Assembly: GCA_035995165.1 (NCBI GenBank)
Contig: DASYKU010000096.1
Location: 115,821 to 179,820 of the forward strand
Reading direction: 5' to 3'
DNA length: 64,000 nucleotides
Source: Mycobacteriales bacterium
GTDB taxonomy: Bacteria; Actinomycetota; Actinomycetes; Mycobacteriales; CADCTP01
Under the pieces are notes generated by a model, which was not told where the DNA came from, made no database searches, and saw only the letters and a list, made by a program, of their open reading frames with translations. Of this stretch, positions 16,364-25,180 are shown in pieces (position 1 is the stretch's first letter; each line of letters starts with the position of its first letter). Made by a program: the position numbers and the translations under genes.

Positions 16364-16381
16364 GTACACCTCACGGTGTAC
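16364..16381. promoter_or_regulatory. Palindromic operator upstream of vapBC
   Basis: A perfect inverted repeat GTACACC-TCAC-GGTGTAC sits 10 bp upstream of the vapB start and partly overlaps the probable -10 hexamer. This is the expected position for VapB/VapBC autorepression. Confidence 0.75.
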
Positions 16382-16446
16382 GAGGACGCGTCAGGGTGGG
16401 AGCTGGCCGGACCGCCGGGGGGTTTCCGGCGGTCCGGCCAGCCGGC

Positions 16447-17616
16447 CTACGGAGCCAGCACGACCTTGGTGCAGTCATCCGTCTTGTTCTTGAACATCTC
16501 GTACGCCTCCGGCGCCTGCTCCAGCGACATCCGGTGGCTGACCACGAAGCTCGGGTCGATCTCGCCGGCCTCGATCCGGGTCAGCAGCGGGCGCAGGTAG
16601 CGCTGCACGTGGCACTGCCCGGTCCGGATGGTGAGCGACTTGTTCATCAGCTGCCCGAGCGGGAACTTGTCGGCGAAGCCGCCGTACGCGCCCATGATCG
16701 AGACGGTGCCGCCGGTCCGGCAGGCCAGGATCGCCTCCCGCACCGCCTCCGGCCGCTCGGTCTGCTGCCGGGCGGCCTGCTTGACCCGGTCGTAGGCGTG
16801 CACGAACGGGTTGCCGACGTGCGCCTCCAGCCCGACCGCCTCGATGCAGGCGTCCGGACCCCGGCCGGCCGTCAGCTCGTTCAGCGCGTCCAGCACGGCG
16901 ACGTCGGCGTAGTTGATCGTCTCCGCGCCGGTGTTCTTGGCCACCCGGTCCAGCCGGTAGTCGAACCGGTCGATGACGATGACCCGCTCGGCCCCGAGCA
17001 GCCTCGCGCTGGCCGCCGCGAACATCCCGACCGGCCCGGCGCCCCAGACCGCGACCACGTCACCCGGGCTGACCGCCATGTCCGCGCCCATGTACGCGGT
17101 CGGGAAGATGTCGGACAGGAACAGCACCTGCTCGTCGGTCAGGTTCGACTCGATCTTGATCGGGCCGACGTCGGCGAACGGGACCCGCGCGTACTCGGCC
17201 TGGCCGCCGGCGTAGCCGCCGAGCATGTGCGAGTAGCCGTAGATCCCGGCCGGCGAGTGCCCCATCAGCTTCTCGGCGATCGCCGCGTTGGGGTTGGAGT
17301 TCTCGCAGACCGAGTAGAGCTCGCGCTCGCAGTTGTAACAGGACCCGCAGGCGATCGGGAACGGCACGACCACCCGGTCGCCGACGGCCAGGTTCGCGAC
17401 GCCGGAGCCGAGCTCGACGACCTCGCCCATGAACTCGTGCCCGAGCACGTCACCCTTGCGCATGGTCGGGATGTAGCCGTCGTAGAGGTGCAGGTCGGAG
17501 CCGCAGATCGCGGTGGAGGTGATCTTCACGATCGCATCCCTGGCGTTGACGATCTCCGGGTCCGGGACCGTACGGACCTCGAGCTTGTTGCGGCCCATCC
17601 AGCAGTTCGCCCTCAT
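16447..17616 (-). CDS. Zinc-dependent alcohol/formaldehyde-type dehydrogenase
   Basis: A 389-residue medium-chain dehydrogenase. The catalytic zinc site is in [11 protein letters not shown] and GHEFMGEV; the NAD fold is [15 protein letters not shown]. The structural-zinc segment reads [17 protein letters not shown], giving the expected Cys set. The N-terminus [20 protein letters not shown] and the insertion after ACIEAVG resemble glutathione-independent formaldehyde dehydrogenases. The substrate is not proven. The ATG overlaps the upstream SRPBCC gene stop as ATGA, so the two are coupled. Confidence 0.88.
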   Translation of the reverse strand: MRANCWMGRNKLEVRTVPDPEIVNARDAIVKITSTAICGSDLHLYDGYIPTMRKGDVLGHEFMGEVVELGSGVANLAVGDRVVVPFPIACGSCYNCERELYSVCENSNPNAAIAEKLMGHSPAGIYGYSHMLGGYAGGQAEYARVPFADVGPIKIESNLTDEQVLFLSDIFPTAYMGADMAVSPGDVVAVWGAGPVGMFAAASARLLGAERVIVIDRFDYRLDRVAKNTGAETINYADVAVLDALNELTAGRGPDACIEAVGLEAHVGNPFVHAYDRVKQAARQQTERPEAVREAILACRTGGTVSIMGAYGGFADKFPLGQLMNKSLTIRTGQCHVQRYLRPLLTRIEAGEIDPSFVVSHRMSLEQAPEAYEMFKNKTDDCTKVVLAP

Positions 17617-18536
17617 GCCCTGCTCCCCTCGCCGACCGGCTGTCCGGGCCGCTGCTTCGCCAGCCGGCCGGCCTTCGCGCCCTGCGGGCTAGCGTCGGAC
17701 CGGACCACCTCACCGGTCTCCAGGATCTGTTTGAAGCGGCGCAGGTCGTCGGTCACCTGCTGACGGGGCTCCTGGCCCAGCAGCCGGGCGACCGCGTTGC
17801 CGACCCGGCCCGCCGGTGGCTCGTAGGTCAGCTCGACCCGGACCTCGGTGCCGCGGCCGCCGGGGGCCGGGGCGAACCGGACCGACCCGGAGTTGGGCAC
17901 GTCCGCGCCCGGCGCCGAGCGCCAGGCCAGCAGCCGGCCGGGCTCGTCGGCGGTGATCGTCGCGTCCCACTCGACCGCGTCCTTGACCGGCGCCTCGGCC
18001 ACCCAGTGGGTGCCGTCGGCGGAGACCGAGCGCAGATGGGTCATGAACTCGGGCAGCCGGGCGAAATCACGCCACAGCGCGTACGCCTCCTCGGCCGGGT
18101 GGTTGACCGTCACCCCGGCCCGCACCGTGAACTCGCCGCCGTCGCTGGTCCGGCTCGGGTGCGTCCGGCGGCTCAGCTTCGTCGCGGCCAGCACGTCCAG
18201 CGCCGCGATGCCGGCCACCGCGCCCAGCGCGACGCCGAGCCGGCGCCGGTCGCGCGCCGAGCGCAGGCCACTGACCAGCAGGGCCAAGTCCATCCCGTCG
18301 CCGGCGACCCGTGCCCAGAGCCCCGGCACCGGGCGCGACTGCGCGAGGATGCCCGCGCCGGCCGCGAGCTCGCGGGCGCCGACGCCCCGGGCCAGTGCCC
18401 GGGTGCCGGGCGTGTCGTCCAGGCCGATCGCCCGGGCCACCCCGCCCGGGACCGCCAGCAAGGGGGCTCCGAGTGCGAAGCTCGCCCAGCCCAGCGTCTT
18501 GCCAAGTCCTGCACCGCTGTAGCGGGTGCTGTCCAT
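17613..18536 (-). CDS. Membrane-anchored SRPBCC (START-like) protein
   Basis: A 307-residue protein in two parts. Residues 10-130 contain several hydrophobic helices ([37 protein letters not shown]). Residues about 145-290 form an SRPBCC fold ([34 protein letters not shown], then a C-terminal helix [14 protein letters not shown]). Such proteins bind hydrophobic ligands in a helix-grip pocket. The ATG at 18536 is preceded by AGGAG at a 7-base spacing. The coupled zinc dehydrogenase suggests a shared metabolic job, possibly handling a membrane-derived aldehyde or alcohol; this is inference. Confidence 0.8.
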   Translation of the reverse strand: MDSTRYSGAGLGKTLGWASFALGAPLLAVPGGVARAIGLDDTPGTRALARGVGARELAAGAGILAQSRPVPGLWARVAGDGMDLALLVSGLRSARDRRRLGVALGAVAGIAALDVLAATKLSRRTHPSRTSDGGEFTVRAGVTVNHPAEEAYALWRDFARLPEFMTHLRSVSADGTHWVAEAPVKDAVEWDATITADEPGRLLAWRSAPGADVPNSGSVRFAPAPGGRGTEVRVELTYEPPAGRVGNAVARLLGQEPRQQVTDDLRRFKQILETGEVVRSDASPQGAKAGRLAKQRPGQPVGEGSRA

Positions 18537-18616
18537 CGCCGCTCCTGTCGTCGGGATGGGCAATGCCGTACCCGGTCGGGTGGAGGGCATGCGTCCCGCC
18601 GTCAGGCGGATGGCGA

Positions 18617-18775
18617 CTAGCGGTCGGTGTCCTTCACGACCGGCTGGTACGCCGAGGGGACCTTCGCCGGCGGCGGCACGTCCCGGGCCTCGGCTCCCCC
18701 GGTGTAGCCACCGCGCTTGTCACTCAGCCCCGGATCCTTCTCGGGGTTCGCCGCGTACGGCCTCCGACGAGCCAT
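18617..18775 (-). CDS. Small hypothetical protein, 52 residues
   Basis: The frame begins MARRRPYAANPEKDPGLSDK and ends with VVKDTDR. AGGGAG lies at normal spacing before the ATG at 18775. The protein is hydrophilic, rich in Pro, Asp, Lys and Arg, with no membrane segment or known domain. Its first 56 bases overlap the 3' end of the DUF6338 gene in another frame, so translation may be coupled. I do not recognise a function; a spurious frame remains possible, but the ribosome site and codon use favour a real gene. Confidence 0.55.
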   Translation of the reverse strand: MARRRPYAANPEKDPGLSDKRGGYTGGAEARDVPPPAKVPSAYQPVVKDTDR

Positions 18776-19421
18776 GGTCACTCCCTGAGCGCTGCGGAGG
18801 GACGATCTCCATCCAGGCGATCTGACCCGGCGCTATGTACAGAGGATACCCGAGCGAGTCCAGCAGCTCCCCGCTCTCGGCGTCCAGGCTCCAGGCCTCC
18901 TCCAGCAGCAGATCGGGCGCCTGCGGGAAGCCGGCCGCGTACGACTGGGAGGCGAACAGGCCCGCGTGGGTGGTGCCGTCGACGGTCCGGACCCGCAGGT
19001 AGGTGGCCGGCCGCTCGGAGAAGAAGTCGTCCCAGGCCCGCGGGGCCAGCTCCGGGCCGATCGTCCAGCGCAGCACCTCCTGCTGCCAGCGCGGCCGCTC
19101 GTCGCGGTGCACGTAGACCAGCCCGACCAGGCTGCCGGTGACCGCGGGCACCACCAGCAGCAGCACCGCGGCGACCCAGAGGACGGCGAACTCGCCGGAG
19201 AGGATCTTGTGGTCCTCCCCCAGCGTCATCCGCCAGACCCAGTACTCGGGCCAGGCCGCGATCAGGTGGAAGACCGCCGAGACCGCGATGAAGCGCAGGG
19301 TCCGGTCCGCCAGCGTCACCCCGTACGACCCGGCCTGGCGCTCGAAGGCCAGCGTGTAGGTGAGCCCGGGCAGCACCGCCACCACGAGCAGCAGCAGGCC
19401 GACGGCGGTATCGGGGATCAT
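18720..19421 (-). CDS. DUF6338-like membrane protein
   Basis: A 233-residue protein with three N-terminal hydrophobic segments (about residues 5-22, 45-62 and 80-103) and a soluble C-terminal half with beta-rich character (TYLRVRTVDGTTHAGLFAS). The start MIPDTAVGLLLLVVAVLPG followed by TYTLAFERQ resembles the DUF6338 family; function is unknown. The C-terminal domain resembles SH3/Sm-like beta barrels that recur in this group. It lies 3 bases from aroQ on the same strand and may be in its operon. Confidence 0.65.
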   Translation of the reverse strand: MIPDTAVGLLLLVVAVLPGLTYTLAFERQAGSYGVTLADRTLRFIAVSAVFHLIAAWPEYWVWRMTLGEDHKILSGEFAVLWVAAVLLLVVPAVTGSLVGLVYVHRDERPRWQQEVLRWTIGPELAPRAWDDFFSERPATYLRVRTVDGTTHAGLFASQSYAAGFPQAPDLLLEEAWSLDAESGELLDSLGYPLYIAPGQIAWMEIVPPQRSGSDHGSSEAVRGEPREGSGAE

Positions 19422-19424
19422 GGT

Positions 19425-19874
19425 CTAGCCGTGCAGCGCGTGCAGTCCGCGGATGGCGAGCTGGTAGCCGGTCACGCCCATCCCGACGATCACCCCGGCC
19501 GCCACCGGGGACACGTACGAGTGGTGCCGGAAGGACTCCCGCTGGTGCACGTTGGAGATGTGCACCTCGATCAGCGGCAGGCTCGCCCCCTCGATGGCGT
19601 CCGGCAATGCGATCGACGTGTGGCTGTACGCGGCCGGGTTGAGCACCGCGCCGATGGCGCTGCCCGCGGCCACCGCGGCCCCGGCCTCCTGCAGCCAGTC
19701 GACCAGCTCGCCCTCCCGGTTGGTCTGCCGGAAGTCGACGTCCAGGCCGAGCCCGGCCGCGGTCTCCCGGCACAGCCGCTCGACGTCGGCGAGGGTGGAG
19801 CTGCCGTAGATGAGCGGGCTCCGCGCGCCGAGCAGGTTGAGGTTCGGGCCGTTGAGGACGAACACAGTGCTCAC
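19425..19874 (-). CDS. aroQ: Type II 3-dehydroquinate dehydratase
   Basis: A 149-residue type II dehydroquinase, which forms 3-dehydroshikimate in the shikimate pathway. Motifs: [18 protein letters not shown] with the catalytic Tyr, [30 protein letters not shown], and [18 protein letters not shown] with the catalytic His. In the first motif the usual Glu-Pro after the Arg is Ser-Pro. GTG at 19874 (alternative GTG at 19868). It is divergent from the hydroxyacyl-CoA dehydrogenase gene and near aroE, rather than inside the usual aroC-aroK-aroB cluster. Confidence 0.93.
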   Translation of the reverse strand: MSTVFVLNGPNLNLLGARSPLIYGSSTLADVERLCRETAAGLGLDVDFRQTNREGELVDWLQEAGAAVAAGSAIGAVLNPAAYSHTSIALPDAIEGASLPLIEVHISNVHQRESFRHHSYVSPVAAGVIVGMGVTGYQLAIRGLHALHG

Positions 19875-19944
19875 GCGGCGGCAGCGTACCCAAGGCGGTG
19901 TACCCGAGCCGGCGGCCGGTGACGGCTGCGGCAGACTGTCGGCC

Positions 19945-20792
<848 letters not shown>

Positions 20793-20793
<1 letters not shown>

Positions 20794-21614
20794 TGCGCGC
20801 GGCGGTGCTGGGCCGGCCGGTCGGCCACTCGCTCTCGCCCGTGCTGCACTCGGCGGCGTACGCGGCGCTGGGGCTGGCGGACTGGGCGTACACGGCCGTC
20901 GACTGCGGCGAGGACGAGCTGGCCGGGTTCCTGGCCGGGCTCGGGCCGGAGTGGGCCGGGCTGTCGCTGACCATGCCGCTCAAGCGCGTCGGGCTGGCCG
21001 CCGCGGACGAGGTCGACCCGCTCGCGGACGCGGTCGGGGCGGCGAACACGCTGCTGCTCGGGGAGCGGCGGACGGCGTACAACACCGACGTGGCCGGGAT
21101 CGCGGCCGCGCTGCGGGAGGCGGGCACGCAGTCGCCGCGCTCGGCCGTGCTGCTCGGCGCCGGCGGGACCGCCCAGGCGGCGCTGGCCGCCCTGGTCACG
21201 CTGGGGATCACGAACCCGGTCGTGCTGGTCCGGGACGTGGGCCGGACCGGCGAGCTGCGGGCGACCGCGGACCGCCTCGGCGCCGAGCTCGACCTGCGGG
21301 CCGGACTGCCCGGCCCCGTTCCCGCCGTGGACCTGGTGATCTCCACGCTGCCGGCCGGCGCCGCCGACGAGCTGGTGCCGGTCGGAGGAGTCGTGCTGGA
21401 CGTGGTCTACGCGCCCTGGCCGACCCGGTTCGCCGCCACCGCCGCGGCCGGCGGCGCCACGGTGGTGAGCGGGCTGACCATGCTGCTGCACCAGGCCGCG
21501 GCCCAGGTCGACCTGATGACCGGCCGGACAGCTCCGGTGGAGGCGATGCGGCAGGCCCTCGACGCCGCCGTCCGAGCGCGAACGGAGAAGCCACCCGCAC
21601 CGGCCGCGCCCTAG
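20793..21614 (+). CDS. aroE: Shikimate dehydrogenase family protein
   Basis: A 273-residue AroE-family enzyme. The substrate-binding part has GRPVGHSLSPVLHSAAYAALG and the catalytic Lys region LSLTMPLKRVGL; GAANTLL and NTDVAGI follow. The cofactor domain has AVLLGAGGTAQAALAAL; no classical NADP-selecting basic cluster is obvious after it. It reduces 3-dehydroshikimate to shikimate, or could be a quinate/shikimate dehydrogenase paralogue. It starts within the stop of the hydroxyacyl-CoA dehydrogenase gene, and aroQ is nearby on the other strand. Confidence 0.9.
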
Positions 21615-21644
21615 GTTCTGGGCACCCCACCGGAGGAGAACACG

Positions 21645-22061
21645 ATGATCGACCGCATCGGGCTGGTCTGCATCTGGGTCTACGACCAGGACGAGGCCCT
21701 GGACTTCTACGTCGGCAAGCTCGGCTTCGCGCTGCAGACCGACGTGCGGGAGGACGGCGTCCGGTTCGTGCTGGTGACCGCGCCGCTGCAGCCGGAGGTG
21801 CCGCTGATGCTGGCCGTACCGGGGCCGCCGGCGATGGACCAGGCCACCGCGGACGAGCTCCGCAACCTGGTGGCCAAGGGCTTCCTCGGCCCCGGCAGCC
21901 TGGTCACCCGCGACTGCCGCGGGACCACCGCCGAGCTCAAGGCCCTGGGGGTCGAGTTCGTCGACGAGCCGGAGGACCGCTTCTACGGCATCGACGCCGG
22001 CTTCCGGGACCCGTTCGGCAACCACTGGCGGCTGACCGAGCTGACACCGCCCCCGGCGTAG
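21645..22061 (+). CDS. VOC/glyoxalase-fold protein
   Basis: A 138-residue vicinal-oxygen-chelate protein made of two beta-alpha-beta modules: GLVCIWVYDQDEALDFYVGK near the start and FYGIDAGFRDPFGNHWRLTE at the end. The ATG has GGAGGAG upstream at a good spacing. These domains occur in glyoxalases, dioxygenases and resistance proteins; no substrate can be assigned. It follows aroE by 30 bases and may be in the same transcript. Confidence 0.83.
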   Translation: MIDRIGLVCIWVYDQDEALDFYVGKLGFALQTDVREDGVRFVLVTAPLQPEVPLMLAVPGPPAMDQATADELRNLVAKGFLGPGSLVTRDCRGTTAELKALGVEFVDEPEDRFYGIDAGFRDPFGNHWRLTELTPPPA

Positions 22062-22133
22062 TGACGGAGCGTCATGACGACCACTCGCTAAACTCCGCGG
22101 GGTGACCGACGACCCCTGCCACAGCGGCGCCCC

Positions 22134-23432
22134 GTGCTGATCGAGTGGCTGCTGGTCCTGCTCAGCATCGGGCTGATCGTCGCCTGCGGGGTGTTCGTCG
22201 CGGCCGAGTTCGCGTTCGTGACCGTCGACCGGGCGTCGATCGAGCGGGCCGCCGAGCAGGGCGACCGGGGCGCCGAAGGCGTGCTCACCGCGCTGCACCG
22301 GCTGTCGACCCAGCTGTCCGGGGCCCAGCTCGGCATCACGATCACCAACCTGCTGGTCGGCTTCCTGGCCGAGCCGGCCGTCGCGTCCCTGCTGCAGGGG
22401 CCGGTGACCGCGCTCGGGATCTCCGCGGGCGCCGCCGGGGGTGTCGCGGTGACGGTGTCGCTGGTGCTGGCGACCGCGGCCACGATGGTGGTCGGCGAGC
22501 TGATCCCGAAGAACGTCGCCATCGCCCGGCCGATCCCGACCGCGCGGGCCGTGCAGCGCTTCATGCGCGCGTTCACGGCCGCGTTCAAGCCGGTGATCAC
22601 CGTCCTCAACGGGACTGCGAACCGGCTGGTCCGGGCGGTCGGGGTGGAGCCGGCCGAGGAACTGGCCTCTGCCCGGTCGCCGGAGGAGCTGGTCTCGCTG
22701 GTCCGCCGCTCGGCCGACCGGGGGACGCTCGGCCAGGACACCGCGACGCTGTTCCTGCGCTCGGCGTCGTTCCCGGACAAGCGGGCCCGGGACGTGCTGA
22801 CCCCGCGGTTCCGGCTGGCCACGGTCCAGGCGGACGACCCGCTGACCGCGGTCGTGGCGGCGTCCCGGGACACCGGCCGGTCCCGGTTCCCGGTGCTCGG
22901 CGAGGACGGCCTGGACGACGTGGTCGGCGTCGTGCACGCCAAGCACGTTCCGCTGGTCCCGTTCCCGCTGCGGGCGCAGACCCCGGTCCGGGCGGTGATG
23001 CAGCCGCCGCTGTTCGTCCCGGAGACGCTGGAGCTGGACGCGCTGCTGACCCAGCTGCGCCGGCGCGGGCTGCAGCTCGCGGTCGTCGTCGACGAGTACG
23101 GCGGGACGGCCGGCGTGGTCACCCTGGAGGACCTGGTCGAGGAGCTCGTCGGCCCGGTCCAGGACGAGCACGACCCGGCCGAGCGGCCGGCCCGGCAGCT
23201 GCCCGGCGGCGAGTGGGTGCTCTCCGGCCTGCTGCGCCCGGACGAGGTGGCCGAGCTGACCGGGATCGAGCTGCCCCGCGACGTCCGCCGGTACGAGACG
23301 CTCGGCGGCCTGGTCACCACGCACCTGGACCGGATCCCGGCCGCGGGCGACCTGCTGGAGCTGCCCGGCGTCCGGCTGAGCGTGCTGGCGATGGACGGCT
23401 TCCGGGTCGACCAGGTGCAGGTGTCGGCGTGA
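22134..23432 (+). CDS. CNNM/CorB-type membrane protein with CBS pair (first of two)
   Basis: A 432-residue hemolysin-C/CorC-like protein. The N-terminal DUF21/CNNM domain has about four helices and the motifs LSGAQLGITITNLLVGFLAEP and GELIPKNVAIARP. A CBS pair follows (about residues 220-345, including VVVDEYGGTAGVVTLEDLVEE), then a C-terminal CorC_HlyC domain. Family members are linked to magnesium transport or homeostasis. GTG start at 22134. The stop overlaps the start of a second homologous gene (GTGA), suggesting a paired or heteromeric system. Confidence 0.9.
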   Translation: MLIEWLLVLLSIGLIVACGVFVAAEFAFVTVDRASIERAAEQGDRGAEGVLTALHRLSTQLSGAQLGITITNLLVGFLAEPAVASLLQGPVTALGISAGAAGGVAVTVSLVLATAATMVVGELIPKNVAIARPIPTARAVQRFMRAFTAAFKPVITVLNGTANRLVRAVGVEPAEELASARSPEELVSLVRRSADRGTLGQDTATLFLRSASFPDKRARDVLTPRFRLATVQADDPLTAVVAASRDTGRSRFPVLGEDGLDDVVGVVHAKHVPLVPFPLRAQTPVRAVMQPPLFVPETLELDALLTQLRRRGLQLAVVVDEYGGTAGVVTLEDLVEELVGPVQDEHDPAERPARQLPGGEWVLSGLLRPDEVAELTGIELPRDVRRYETLGGLVTTHLDRIPAAGDLLELPGVRLSVLAMDGFRVDQVQVSA

Positions 23433-24454
23433 GCGACGGCACCGCGATCCTGGTCGCGATCCTGCTGCTGGCGGCGAACGCGTTCTTCGTCGGGGCCGAG
23501 TTCGCGCTGATCTCGGCCCGCCGGTCGGCGCTGGAGCAGCGGGCCGGCACCCGGGCCGGGCGGATCACGCTGCACGCGGTGGAGCGGGTCTCGCTGATGA
23601 TGGCCGGCGCCCAGCTCGGCATCACGGTCTGCTCGCTCGGCCTCGGCGCGCTCGGGGAGCCGGCCGTCGCGCACCTGCTGGCGCCGGTCTTCGGCTGGCT
23701 GCGGCTACCCGGGTCGCTGCGGCACCCGGTGGCGTTCGCGGTCGCGCTGGCCGTGGTGGTGTTCCTGCACGTGGTGATCGGCGAGATGGTGCCGAAGAAC
23801 CTCACGCTGGCCGGGCCGGACCGGGCCGCGCTGCTGCTCGGGCCGCCGCTGGCCGGGCTGGTGCTCGTGCTCCGGCCGGTGATCGTGGTCCTCAACGCGC
23901 TGGCCAACCTGGGCCTGCGGATCCTGCGGGTCGAGCCCAAGGGCGAGGTGACCAGCGCGTTCACCCGGGAGGAGGTGGCCGGGCTGCTGGCCGAGTCCCG
24001 CCGGGAGGGGCTGCTGGAGCCGCGCCGGGAGCGGCTGCTGGCCGAGGCGCTGGCGTTCGAGGAACGCACCGTGGCCGCGATCGTCGTGGGGGTCTCGTCG
24101 CTGGTCACGGTGCCGGCGACGGTGACGCCGGCCGAGGTCGAGGAGCTGGTCGCGGCGACCGGCTACTCCCGCTTCCCGATCGCCGACGGCCCGCTGCTGC
24201 GCGGGTACGTCCACGTCAAGGACCTGCTCGACGCGCCCGGCCGGGAGTCGCCGATCCCGGCCACGGTGATCCGGTCGCTGCCCCAGGTCGGGGCGGGCTC
24301 ACCGCTGCGGGCGGCGCTGCGGCAGATGCAGACGACCGGGGCCCACCTGACCCAGGTAGTGGACGGCGCGGGCCGGCTGACCGGCGTGGTCATGCTCGAG
24401 GACGCGCTGGAGGAGCTGGTCGGCGAGGTCACCGACGCCACCCGCCGGGCCTGA
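23429..24454 (+). CDS. CNNM/CorB-type membrane protein with CBS pair (second of two)
   Basis: A 341-residue paralogue of the preceding protein. It has the DUF21/CNNM helices with GAEFALISARRSALEQRAG and GEMVPKNLTLAGP, and a CBS pair, but ends shortly after VMLEDALEELVGEVTDATRRA and so lacks the C-terminal CorC_HlyC domain of its neighbour. The GTG start lies in a GTGA overlap with the first gene. The adjacent long plus short arrangement is common in actinobacteria. Confidence 0.9.
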   Translation: MSDGTAILVAILLLAANAFFVGAEFALISARRSALEQRAGTRAGRITLHAVERVSLMMAGAQLGITVCSLGLGALGEPAVAHLLAPVFGWLRLPGSLRHPVAFAVALAVVVFLHVVIGEMVPKNLTLAGPDRAALLLGPPLAGLVLVLRPVIVVLNALANLGLRILRVEPKGEVTSAFTREEVAGLLAESRREGLLEPRRERLLAEALAFEERTVAAIVVGVSSLVTVPATVTPAEVEELVAATGYSRFPIADGPLLRGYVHVKDLLDAPGRESPIPATVIRSLPQVGAGSPLRAALRQMQTTGAHLTQVVDGAGRLTGVVMLEDALEELVGEVTDATRRA

Positions 24455-24495
24455 GCCGGTCCCATCGGACCCAGCCGGCCCGTACGGGACCCGGG

Positions 24496-24783
24496 TCAGC
24501 GCGTGGGGGTGTCGTCCCGGACCGAGGAGGGCGCGGCGATCGGGCCGGCCGGCGCGACCGGCTCGATCACGATCGGCTGCACCGCGGCGGCCGGGGCCGG
24601 AGCCGGTGCGGGCGCGGGGGCGGGGGCCGCGATGTCGTCCTCGCGCAAACCGCGCAGCTCCGATTTCACGATCCGCATCGACCGGCCCATCGAGCGGGCG
24701 ATCTCCGGCATCTTCTTCGTGCCGAACAGCATCATGGCGATCACGCACACGATGAGCAGTTCCGGCCAACCCAAGTCAGTCAC
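24496..24783 (-). CDS. tatA: Twin-arginine translocase TatA-family subunit
   Basis: A 95-residue protein with one N-terminal membrane helix (LGWPELLIVCVIAMMLFG), the FGTKKMPEIARSMGRSMR amphipathic helix that defines TatA/TatB, and a low-complexity acidic/proline tail containing an (AP)n run. TatA forms the channel for folded proteins with twin-arginine signals. The usual first hinge residues FG are kept. GTG at 24783 is chosen; an in-frame ATG at 24798 is possible. No other Tat gene is adjacent. Confidence 0.9.
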   Translation of the reverse strand: MTDLGWPELLIVCVIAMMLFGTKKMPEIARSMGRSMRIVKSELRGLREDDIAAPAPAPAPAPAPAAAVQPIVIEPVAPAGPIAAPSSVRDDTPTR

Positions 24784-24858
24784 GTGACCAGTCTGCATCC
24801 TGCGCCGAGCGCGAACACGCCTAATCGGCGGGGTTTTACCTGGTCAAGGATGAAGGTT

Positions 24859-25179
24859 ATGAGAGTCGCGGTGCTCTCCGACGTCCACGGCCACCTGCCC
24901 GCCCTGGAGGCGGTCCTCACCGAGGTCGCGGGGTGCGCGGTCGACCGGATCGTGGTCACCGGCGACGTCGCCGCCGGGCCCCTGCCGGTGCCGGTCCTGG
25001 AGCGGCTGCTCGGTCTCGGCGAGCGGGTGGTCTGGGTCCGCGGCAACGGCGATCGGGAGCTGGTCGAGGCGACCCCGGACCCGCCGGACCCGGTCGTGCC
25101 CTGGGCCGCGGCGCAGCTGACCGGCCCGCTGCGCGACCACCTCGCCTTCGGTCCCCGGGACGGGCGCGCCGGCCCCTGA
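24859..25179 (+). pseudogene. 3'-truncated metallophosphoesterase
   Basis: The frame starts MRVAVLSDVHGHLPALEAVL with a ribosome site AAGG and shows the first metal motifs D-x-H (SDVHG), GD (VTGDVAAG) and GNGD (VRGNGDREL) of a calcineurin-like phosphoesterase, then stops after 106 codons. Full members of the family are about 230-250 residues and need C-terminal His motifs (GHTH type) that are absent. The break falls at HLAFGPRDGRAGP, just before the MMPL gene's 3' end, so the rest seems to have been deleted. Confidence 0.7.
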
Positions 25180-25180
25180 C

